Part shown: positions 1 through 5,754 of the stretch, piece after piece
Position numbering within the stretch: the first letter of the stretch is position 1
Layout of the letters: each line of letters begins with the position of its first letter
Notes under the pieces: generated by a model
The model's input: the letters and a program-made list of their open reading frames with translations, nothing else
What the model was told of the DNA's origin: nothing
The model's database searches: none
Position numbers and translations under genes: made by a program
Assembly: GCA_016789165.1 (NCBI GenBank)
Contig: JAEURL010000315.1
Coordinates: forward strand, 1-8,597
Direction: 5' to 3'
DNA length: 8,597 bases
Source: Anaerolineales bacterium
Lineage (GTDB): Bacteria; Chloroflexota; Anaerolineae; Anaerolineales; UBA6663

Positions 1-552
1 CTGGGCGGCCGGCCCCTGATCGAGGTCGTGCTGGCGCAGCTGGACGGCCTGGCCGCGGAGACCGTGATCATCACCAACCAGCCGGAGGGCTACCGCTATC
101 TGGGCCGCCCCCTCTTCGGCGATGTGCTGCCGGACGTCGGCGCGCTGGGCGGGCTGTATTCAGCCCTGCACTACTCCCGCCAGCCGCGCACGTTGTGCGT
201 GGCCTGTGATATGCCGTTCGCGGTCCGGCCCCTGCTGGAGCACCTGGTCCGGCTGAGCGCCGAGTGCGACGCCGTGGTGCCGCGCCGCCGGGCCGGCCCG
301 GCGGACCAACTGGAGGCTGAGCCCTTCCGCGCCGTCTACGCGCGGGCGGCCTGCCTGGGCCCGATCCGGGCCGCGCTGGAGGCCGGCCGGCGGCGCGTGA
401 TCTCGTTCTTCCCCGACGTGCGCGTGCGCTACGTGGACGAGCCCGAGCTCACGACCTATGACCCTGATCTGCGCTCGTTCTTCAACATCAACACCCCGGC
501 CGACCTCGACCGGGCGCAACTCTTAGCGGGGGACGCGAACCATGAGCTTTGA
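1..552 (+). CDS. mobA: MobA-like molybdenum cofactor guanylyltransferase, 5'-truncated by window edge
   Basis: This is the C-terminal 183 residues of a MobA-like nucleotidyltransferase, an enzyme that in known members transfers GMP (or CMP) to molybdopterin in the cytoplasm during molybdenum cofactor maturation. The reading frame is open from base 1. The first visible residues (LGGRPLIEVVL) match the part of the family just after the N-terminal nucleotide-binding loop, so roughly 25-30 residues including the GGxSxRMGxDK signature lie outside the window. Visible family motifs are GALGGLYSAL at about residues 48-57, the metal-binding ACDMPF at 68-73, FRAVYAR at 109-115, and the C-terminal FNINTPADL at 161-169. 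The start codon is not visible; an internal ATG at 28 would delete the catalytic loop and is not credible. The stop lies inside the next gene (11-base overlap), suggesting translational coupling. Related CTP:molybdopterin or other sugar-type nucleotidyltransferases are possible, but the FNINTP ending favours MobA. Confidence 0.85.
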   Translation: MGGRPLIEVVLAQLDGLAAETVIITNQPEGYRYLGRPLFGDVLPDVGALGGLYSALHYSRQPRTLCVACDMPFAVRPLLEHLVRLSAECDAVVPRRRAGPADQLEAEPFRAVYARAACLGPIRAALEAGRRRVISFFPDVRVRYVDEPELTTYDPDLRSFFNINTPADLDRAQLLAGDANHEL

Positions 553-1924
553 CCGCCTCGGCGACCACCGTCGCGAGCAGGCGCAAGACCTCTTCCGCCT
601 CGGCCGGACGTGCGTCAAGACCGGCGAGAAGGCCCTCGGCCGGCAGCATCTGCTCAAGGCCGTGGAGTACGACCGCGACCTGGCCGACGCCTGGCTGTGG
701 CTCACCGCCACCACCGACGACCCGGCCGAACAGCGGAAGTACCTGGAGTGGGCCATTGCCGCCGAGCCCGGCCACGCTCAGGCGCGGCGCGGGCTGGCCC
801 TGCTCACCGGCCGGCTGAAGGCGGAGGAAATGCTGCCGGAGGGCCAGGTCGTGGCGCCGCGCCAGCCGGAGGCCGCGCAGCCCGTGGACGTGCGCCGCAC
901 CTTCACCTGCCCGCAATGCGGAGGCCGGCTGCGCTTTGACCCGGAGCTGGTGGACCTGAAGTGTCAGGCCTGCGGCTTTGTGGAGAGCGTGGAGGAGGTG
1001 CCGCTGGCCGACGGCGCGCACCCGCTGGACTTTACCCTGCCCACCCTGCGCGGCCACCGCTGGGCGGAGGGCGAGCGGCGCTTCACGTGCGGGCAGTGCG
1101 GGGCCGCCGCGCTGCTGCCGGCCGGCGAGACCTCGGCCGTCTGCCCCTTCTGCGGCAGCGCCGCGCTGGTGGCCGCCGCCGAGGAGACGGAGCTGGTCCG
1201 GCCGGACGGTTTGATCCCGATGGGCCTGGAGGCTGAGGCGGCGGCGGCGGCGGCGCGGCAGTGGCTGGGGCGCGGCTTCTTCGCGCCCGATGATTTGGCC
1301 CAGCTGGTAAAACACCGCCAGCTCCGGCCGGCCTACGTGCCGATGTGGGTCTTCGAGGCGGCGCTGACGGCCAAGTGGAGCGCCCAGGTGGCGGAGGGCT
1401 ACGGCCGGACGCGCCAATGGGTCCACCGCACCGGCGAGTACGCCCTGTTCTTCCGGGATCACGTCCAGCCGGCCTCGCGCGCCCTGCCGGCCGATCTGCT
1501 CCGGCGCCTGCCGGCCTTCGACCTCCAGCAGCTCCTGGCCTTCAAGCCCGAGTATCTGGCCGAGTGGCCGGCCGCCCTTTACGATCTGTCCCTGGCCGAC
1601 GCCTCGCTCAACGCCCGCGAGGCCATGGTGAAGGAGGCGGCCGGCCAGGTGCGCGCCAAGGTGCTGGCCGGCCGCGAGGTGCGCGATCTGCAGGTGTCCA
1701 CCGATACTTTCTCGGGCGAGCTTTACAAGCTGGTGCTGCTGCCGCTGTGGGTGGGCGCCTACACCTACCGCGGCCGGCTGTTCCGATTGTTGATCAACGG
1801 CCAGACCGGCGGGGTGGCCGGCGACAAGCCGCTGGACAACGTGAAGATCGCCCTGGTGGCGTTCGGCGTGCTGCTGGTCGCGGCCTTCCTGCTCTATCTG
1901 CTGTACTTCTTCGGATCACGTTAG
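542..1924 (+). CDS. Double zinc-ribbon protein with helical N-terminus and one C-terminal membrane segment
   Basis: A 460-residue protein of unknown function. Residues about 13-92 are helical and TPR-like (amphipathic repeats ending EPGHAQARRGLALL). A first zinc ribbon uses C123-x2-C126 and C141-x2-C144, and a second uses C183-x2-C186 and C201-x2-C204. The remainder contains two similar P-x-W-V segments (PMWVFEA at 267-273 and PLWVGAYTYRGR at 401-412), followed by NGQTGGVAGDKP at 419-430. This NGQTG pattern is typical of zinc-ribbon membrane proteins often mislabelled 'primosomal protein N' superfamily II helicase'; no helicase motif is present here. Residues about 435-457 form one hydrophobic membrane helix, leaving only a few residues after it. 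The N-terminus has no signal peptide, so the zinc ribbons are probably cytoplasmic and the protein tail-anchored. The ATG at 542 is preceded by a G-rich stretch (GGGGG) and overlaps the end of mobA, so translation is probably coupled. The role is unknown; nucleic acid or protein binding is only a guess from the ribbons. Confidence 0.85.
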   Translation: MSFDRLGDHRREQAQDLFRLGRTCVKTGEKALGRQHLLKAVEYDRDLADAWLWLTATTDDPAEQRKYLEWAIAAEPGHAQARRGLALLTGRLKAEEMLPEGQVVAPRQPEAAQPVDVRRTFTCPQCGGRLRFDPELVDLKCQACGFVESVEEVPLADGAHPLDFTLPTLRGHRWAEGERRFTCGQCGAAALLPAGETSAVCPFCGSAALVAAAEETELVRPDGLIPMGLEAEAAAAAARQWLGRGFFAPDDLAQLVKHRQLRPAYVPMWVFEAALTAKWSAQVAEGYGRTRQWVHRTGEYALFFRDHVQPASRALPADLLRRLPAFDLQQLLAFKPEYLAEWPAALYDLSLADASLNAREAMVKEAAGQVRAKVLAGREVRDLQVSTDTFSGELYKLVLLPLWVGAYTYRGRLFRLLINGQTGGVAGDKPLDNVKIALVAFGVLLVAAFLLYLLYFFGSR

Positions 1925-1925
1925 C

Positions 1926-2924
1926 GTGGATCTCGATACCCAGGCTTTCGACCTGGCCGGCGGCCACTACGCCCTCGGCTTCGCGCAGGGCGCGCGCACG
2001 GCGCGCTTTGAGACGCCGCCCTGGTGGCCGGCCCCGCCGGACCTGGCCTTCGCCCAGGCCTGCGCGGCCGTGATCGCCGAGGCACACGCCCCGCTGCTGG
2101 ACGAGCTGCGCGGCTACGCCGATGCCCAGCAACTGCCCTATGGCGATCTGCTGCGCGGCATCTGCCGGCGCTCGTTGAAGCTGCGCGCCCGCGCCCCCAG
2201 CTATCCGGAAGGCGGCTGCTCGTCCTACGCCCGCGTGGACGCGGCCGGCCAGGTGCGCGCCGGCCACAACTACGATTTCTACCCGATCCAGCGCGTGCGC
2301 CAGCGGGTGCGGCTGGCGCCCGAGATCGGCCGGCCGAGCGTGGGCATGCGCGGCTCGGTGCCGGCCGGCCGCTACGACGGCGTCAACGACCAAGGCTTGT
2401 TCGTCAGCCTGCACGTCGTGCTCTCTGACGAGCCGGCCGCCATCCGCCCCGGCGTGCCCTTCCACCTGCTGCCGCGTCTGGCCCTGGAGACCTGCGCCAC
2501 CACCCGCCAGGCCGTGGATTGGCTGACGCGCCTGCCGCACCTCAACCCCTTCAACTACCTGCTGGCCGACGCGAGCGGCGACCTGGCGGTGGTGGAGGCC
2601 CACCCGGAGCGCGTGCGGGTGCGCGGGCCGCAGGCCGGCCCGGATGGCCGCCCCGTCATCGCGGCCGCCAACCACTTCGCGCACCCCGATATGCGCCCGC
2701 TGCAGGCCGGCCGCCAGAGCGCGGCCTCGCAGGCGCGGCAGCGGGCGCTGGAAGCCGGCGCCCCGCTCAGCGACCACGCCGCCGGCCTGTGCGGGCACGC
2801 CGGCGGGCACACCACCTTGTGGAGCGTCACCGCCGACCTGACCGCGCGCACGGTGGCCTTTGCCGCCGGCGCGCCGTGCCAGGCCCCTTACCGGCCCGAG
2901 CCCTGGCCCGGCCTGGCCCCGTAA
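1926..2924 (+). CDS. Peptidase C45 / acyl-CoA:6-aminopenicillanate acyltransferase-like Ntn hydrolase
   Basis: A 332-residue protein of the C45 family, whose members are N-terminal-nucleophile hydrolases made as a precursor that cleaves itself just before a cysteine. The fungal prototype joins acyl groups to 6-aminopenicillanate; most bacterial members have unknown amide substrates. The expected nucleophile is C98 in EGGCSSYAR, followed by the conserved GHNYDF at 113-118 (N115, D117), then DGVNDQGLFVSL, typical of the family, and an ANHF segment near residue 241. The roughly 97 residues before C98 would be the small chain, close to the fungal enzyme's cleavage before C103. No signal peptide or membrane segment is seen, so a cytoplasmic location is likely. 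The start is GTG, one base after the upstream stop, with no convincing Shine-Dalgarno sequence, so reinitiation by the terminating ribosome is likely. The substrate cannot be read from sequence; a bile salt hydrolase-like or amidase role is equally possible. Confidence 0.85.
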   Translation: MDLDTQAFDLAGGHYALGFAQGARTARFETPPWWPAPPDLAFAQACAAVIAEAHAPLLDELRGYADAQQLPYGDLLRGICRRSLKLRARAPSYPEGGCSSYARVDAAGQVRAGHNYDFYPIQRVRQRVRLAPEIGRPSVGMRGSVPAGRYDGVNDQGLFVSLHVVLSDEPAAIRPGVPFHLLPRLALETCATTRQAVDWLTRLPHLNPFNYLLADASGDLAVVEAHPERVRVRGPQAGPDGRPVIAAANHFAHPDMRPLQAGRQSAASQARQRALEAGAPLSDHAAGLCGHAGGHTTLWSVTADLTARTVAFAAGAPCQAPYRPEPWPGLAP

Positions 2925-2933
2925 TCGCCACCC

Positions 2934-4202
2934 ATGCCCAGCGACGATCTGCGCGCCCGCCTGCAACGCCTGCGCCCGGCCAAGCCGCCCGTCCCCGGCG
3001 CCGCCCCCGCGCCGCCCCCGGCGGAGCCCGGCGCCGATCAGCTGCCCGGTGTCGAGAGCGTGAACGCCCACGGCGCCTTCCAGCTCATCGAGGCCCGCTA
3101 CCCCCTGGACCAGCGCCACGGCCAGCTCAGCTTTGATGCGCTGTTCGCGCACCCGCCGGCCGTGGTGGCCCGCCTGGCGCGCGCGCCGGCCCTGGCCGAA
3201 GCCGACCTGCGCGGCCTGGCCTTCCTGGATACCGAGACCACGGGCCTGGCCGGCGGCGCCGGCACCTTCGCCTTTCTGGTGGGACTGGGCGTCTTCGAGG
3301 GCGAGACCTTCGTCCTGCGTCAATACTTTTCGCGCGGCCCGCACGAGGAGCCGGCCATGCTGGCCGCCCTGCTGGACGACCTGGCCGGGCGGACCGGCTG
3401 GGTGACCTTCAACGGCCGCGCCTTCGACGTGCCGGTGCTGGAGACGCGCCTGACCGTCAACCGGCGGGCCAGCCCCTTCCGGGCGCGCCCGCACCTGGAT
3501 CTGCTCACCCCGGCGCGCTGGCTGTACCGCGGCCGGCTGGCCTCCTGCGCCTTGAGCTCGCTGGAGCAGCACGTGCTGGGCGTGCCGCGCACCGACGACG
3601 ACGTGCCCGGCGAGCTGATCCCGCACATGTACGTGGAATATCTGCGCACCGGCAACCCGCTCGAGATGCGGCGCGTGATTTACCACAACGCCGTCGATAT
3701 CCTCTCGATGGTGACGCTGGCCGCCCACCTGGCGGAGGTGTTTGCGGCGGAGGCCGCCGCGTCAGCGCCGGTTTCCCGGCCGGCGGCCAGCGCCGAACGC
3801 GACCCGGCCGAGATCCTGCGCCTGGCCCTGTGGCACGACCGCGAGGAGCGGCCAGTTGAGGCCGAGGCCGCCTACCGGCGGGCGCTGGCCGGCCCGTTGA
3901 GCCTGGAGGACCGGCAGCTGGCGCTGACGCGCTGCGCGGCCCTGTTCAAGCGCCTCAACCGCCGGGCGGAGGCGGTGCCGCTCTGGGAACAGCTGGCCGC
4001 CTTCACCCTGGACGATGCCCTGCCGTGCATCGAGCTCTCCAAGTATTTCGAGTGGAAGGCCGGCGATCTGGCGCAGGCGCTGACCTGGGCGCGCCGGGCG
4101 GAGGCCCTCATCCGGGCCATGCCGGCCGGCTGGCGCAAGGCCGAAGCCCAGGACGCCATCCGCCGCCGGCTGGAACGGCTGCAAGGCAAGCAAGCGGATT
4201 GA
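2934..4202 (+). CDS. YprB-like RNase H-fold 3'-5' exonuclease with TPR-like C-terminus
   Basis: A 422-residue protein. Residues 1-40 are Pro/Ala-rich and probably disordered. Residues about 95-270 form an RNase H-like exonuclease domain of the YprB type (DEDD superfamily). The Exo I motif is LDTETTGL with D99 and E101, Exo II is FNGRAFDVP at 159-167 with D165, and the third motif is YHNAVDILSMV at 250-260 with D255. D188 in HLDLL is a further conserved acidic site. These residues should bind two metal ions and cut nucleic acid from the 3' end; DNA versus RNA is unknown. From about 290 to 415 the protein is helical and TPR-like (AEAAYRRAL, AVPLWEQLA, ALTWARRAEALI), probably a protein-binding arm. 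In many bacteria yprB lies beside the helicase gene yprA, which is not seen here. It starts nine bases after the preceding stop, lacks a clear Shine-Dalgarno sequence, and appears to be the last gene of its transcription unit. Confidence 0.88.
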   Translation: MPSDDLRARLQRLRPAKPPVPGAAPAPPPAEPGADQLPGVESVNAHGAFQLIEARYPLDQRHGQLSFDALFAHPPAVVARLARAPALAEADLRGLAFLDTETTGLAGGAGTFAFLVGLGVFEGETFVLRQYFSRGPHEEPAMLAALLDDLAGRTGWVTFNGRAFDVPVLETRLTVNRRASPFRARPHLDLLTPARWLYRGRLASCALSSLEQHVLGVPRTDDDVPGELIPHMYVEYLRTGNPLEMRRVIYHNAVDILSMVTLAAHLAEVFAAEAAASAPVSRPAASAERDPAEILRLALWHDREERPVEAEAAYRRALAGPLSLEDRQLALTRCAALFKRLNRRAEAVPLWEQLAAFTLDDALPCIELSKYFEWKAGDLAQALTWARRAEALIRAMPAGWRKAEAQDAIRRRLERLQGKQAD

Positions 4203-4225
4203 GCCGGCCCCTTAACTAATTGGGC

Positions 4226-4244
4226 AGTGCGCCGGTTGCGCATT
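4226..4244 (+). terminator. Weak hairpin after the yprB-like gene
   Basis: Bases 4226-4232 (AGTGCGC) can pair with 4238-4244 (GCGCATT) around a five-base loop, giving a stem of about seven pairs including one G-T wobble. It ends in only three T, so it is at best a weak intrinsic terminator. It also overlaps the proposed -35 element of the transporter promoter, so it may instead be chance structure in GC-rich DNA. Confidence 0.25.
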
Positions 4245-4263
4245 TGGCCGCGCCGGGTATCAT
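4236..4263 (+). promoter_or_regulatory. Putative sigma70-type promoter for the transporter
   Basis: A -35-like TTGCGC (4236-4241) and a -10-like TATCAT (4258-4263) are separated by 16 bases. Transcription would begin near 4270, giving a leader of about 30 bases that contains the Shine-Dalgarno sequence. The surrounding spacer (4203-4300) is the only part of the first 5 kb that is visibly richer in A+T, which supports a promoter. There is no visible operator. Confidence 0.5.
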
Positions 4264-4285
4264 GGCGCTAACCCCGTCCTGATCC

Positions 4286-4291
4286 AGGAGA
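4286..4291 (+). promoter_or_regulatory. Shine-Dalgarno sequence AGGAGA deciding the transporter start
   Basis: AGGAGA lies about ten bases before the ATG at 4301. It is the only strong ribosome binding site in the window. It favours 4301 over the in-frame ATG at 4316, which would be too far away. Confidence 0.75.
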
Positions 4292-4300
4292 AGACAACCT

Positions 4301-5674
4301 ATGGCCGCCACGGCGATGGTCAACGACAAGCGCGAGACGCTCGGTTGGGCCATGTATGACTGGGCTAACAGCGCCTTCAGCACCACGGTCGGCACCGTGT
4401 TTCTGGGGCCGTACGTGGCCAGCCTGGCGCGCGCCGCGGCCGAGGCCGCCGGCACCAGCACCGTGCCCTTCTTCGGCATCCCGGTGGCGCCGGACTCCTT
4501 CCTGCCATACTGCGTCTCCTTCTCGGTGGGCCTGCAGGTGCTCTTCCTGCCGGTGATGGGCGCCATCGCCGATTACTCGCACCTGCGCAAGCAGATGATG
4601 CAGCTCTTTGCCATCATCGGCGCCTCGCTGACCATCGCCTTGTTCTTTGTGGCCGGGGACCTGTGGTGGCTGGGCGGGGTGCTCTACATCCTGGCCAACC
4701 TGTCTTTTGGCGCCGCCATGGTTTTCTACAACGCCTACCTGCCCGATATCGCCAGCGAGGACCAGCGCGATCGGACCTCGTCCTTCGGCTGGGCGATGGG
4801 CTATCTGGGCGGCGGCCTGCTGCTGCTCCTCAACCTGGTCTTCTACCAACTGCGGGAGACGCTGGGTGTGCCCACCGGCCTGGCGGTGCAGATCAACCTG
4901 GCCTCGGCCGGCCTGTGGTGGCTGGGCTGGTCCTTCTGGACCTGGGCCACCCTGCGCCCGCGCCACGCCGCGCGGCCCCTGCCGGCCGGCGAGAATTACC
5001 TGACGGTCGGCTTCAAGCAGCTGGCCCAGACCTTCCGCGAGGCCCACAAGTACCCGCACACCATCCGCTACCTGATCGCCTACCTGATCTACAACGACGG
5101 CATCCAGACCGTCATCGCCGTCTCGGCCACTTTCGCGGCCGCGCCGCTGACCCAGGGCGGGCTGGCCATCGAGACCGGCACGCTGACCATGATCATTCTG
5201 ATGATCCAGTTCGTGGCCTTCTTTGGGGCGCTGTTCTGGGGCCGGCTGGCCGGCTGGGTGGGGGCCAAGAACGCGCTGCTGATCAGCCTGGCCATCTGGT
5301 CCGGCGTCGTCATCTTCGCCTACTTCGGCCTGCAGGGTGACAGCCGCGTGACGCAGTTCTGGGTGCTGGGCGCCTGTATCGCCCTGGTGATGGGCGGCAG
5401 CCAGGCCATCAGCCGCAGCCTGTTCGCGCAGATGATCCCGCCCGGCAAGGAGGCCGAGTTCTTCTCCATCTACGAGGTCTCCGAGCGCGGCACCTCCTGG
5501 GTGGGGCCCCTGATCTTCGGCCTGATGAACCAGTGGCTGGGCAGCCTGCGGCCGGCCATCCTCTCGCTGATCTTCTTCTTCGTGATCGGGTCTTTGCTGC
5601 TGGCCTTCGTCGTGGACGTGCCGCGCGCCATCGCCGAGTCCGGCCAGCGCGCGGCGCCGGCCCCGGCGGACTAG
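4301..5674 (+). CDS. MFS transporter, UMF1 / Atg22-like family
   Basis: A 457-residue integral membrane protein with about 12 hydrophobic segments, as expected for a major facilitator superfamily transporter of the UMF1 group (related to the yeast vacuolar effluxer Atg22). Family hallmarks are YDWANSAFSTTVG at residues 19-31 in the first helix, VFYNAYLPDIASEDQRDR at 141-158, YLIYNDGIQTV at 261-271, and GGSQAISRSLFAQMIPPGK at 365-383 followed by EFFSIYEVSERGTSWVGP at 386-403. Length and motif order are normal, so it looks intact. Atg22 exports amino acids from the vacuole; substrates of bacterial members are mostly unknown, so amino acid or metabolite efflux is an inference. It has its own promoter and a good Shine-Dalgarno sequence, and is followed by a palindrome and a separate promoter, so it is probably monocistronic. 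Confidence 0.93.
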   Translation: MAATAMVNDKRETLGWAMYDWANSAFSTTVGTVFLGPYVASLARAAAEAAGTSTVPFFGIPVAPDSFLPYCVSFSVGLQVLFLPVMGAIADYSHLRKQMMQLFAIIGASLTIALFFVAGDLWWLGGVLYILANLSFGAAMVFYNAYLPDIASEDQRDRTSSFGWAMGYLGGGLLLLLNLVFYQLRETLGVPTGLAVQINLASAGLWWLGWSFWTWATLRPRHAARPLPAGENYLTVGFKQLAQTFREAHKYPHTIRYLIAYLIYNDGIQTVIAVSATFAAAPLTQGGLAIETGTLTMIILMIQFVAFFGALFWGRLAGWVGAKNALLISLAIWSGVVIFAYFGLQGDSRVTQFWVLGACIALVMGGSQAISRSLFAQMIPPGKEAEFFSIYEVSERGTSWVGPLIFGLMNQWLGSLRPAILSLIFFFVIGSLLLAFVVDVPRAIAESGQRAAPAPAD

Positions 5675-5692
5675 GGCGGCCGGCCGGCCGCC
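5675..5692. repeat. Perfect 18-bp GC-only palindrome directly after the transporter stop
   Basis: GGCGGCCGGCCGGCCGCC is its own reverse complement and begins on the base after the TAG stop at 5672-5674. It contains two overlapping GGCCGGCC units. As RNA it could form a very stable hairpin that protects or ends the transporter message, but no T-tract follows, so it does not fit a standard intrinsic terminator. It could also be a protein binding site. Confidence 0.6.
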
Positions 5693-5709
5693 GGGGCTGC
5701 CTTCCGCCG

Positions 5710-5721
5710 GGCGGCGCCGCC
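5710..5721. repeat. Perfect 12-bp palindrome abutting the kinase promoter
   Basis: GGCGGCGCCGCC at 5710-5721 is self-complementary and touches the proposed -35 element of the kinase gene. Its arms can also pair with those of the palindrome at 5675-5692. The position would suit an operator or an end-of-message hairpin; in DNA this GC-rich, chance is a real alternative. Confidence 0.4.
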
Positions 5722-5748
5722 AGACAATTGCGCGGTCTGAAGTAGAAT
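5721..5748 (+). promoter_or_regulatory. Putative promoter giving a leaderless kinase mRNA
   Basis: A strong -10-like TAGAAT (5743-5748, five of six consensus bases) lies 16 bases after CAGACA (5721-5726, four of six bases of the -35 consensus). Only six bases separate the -10 from the ATG at 5755, so transcription would begin at or next to the A of the start codon. No Shine-Dalgarno sequence exists in this stretch. This spacing is the known pattern for leaderless transcripts in bacteria such as Deinococcus and Actinobacteria; applying it here is an inference. Confidence 0.55.
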
Positions 5749-5754
5749 CGGCGC

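Noticed and set aside
488..1462. A 324-codon open frame on the - strand opposite the zinc-ribbon gene
   Set aside because: The opposite strand has ordered CxxC zinc ribbons; this frame is a compositional shadow.
1794..3728. A 644-codon open frame on the - strand opposite the C45 and yprB-like genes
   Set aside because: The + strand frames carry clear family motifs. The - strand translation is low-complexity Gly/Ala/Arg/Gln-rich with no recognisable domain, as expected from mirrored GC-rich third positions.
4262..4282. A six-codon upstream ORF before the transporter
   Set aside because: Its ATG overlaps the proposed -10 box, so it would lie upstream of the transcript start; it has no Shine-Dalgarno sequence.
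5734..5748. TTGCGC at 5728-5733 as a -35 element for the kinase, echoing the transporter promoter
   Set aside because: It leaves only nine bases to TAGAAT, too short for a sigma70 spacer. CAGACA at 5721-5726 gives 16 bases.
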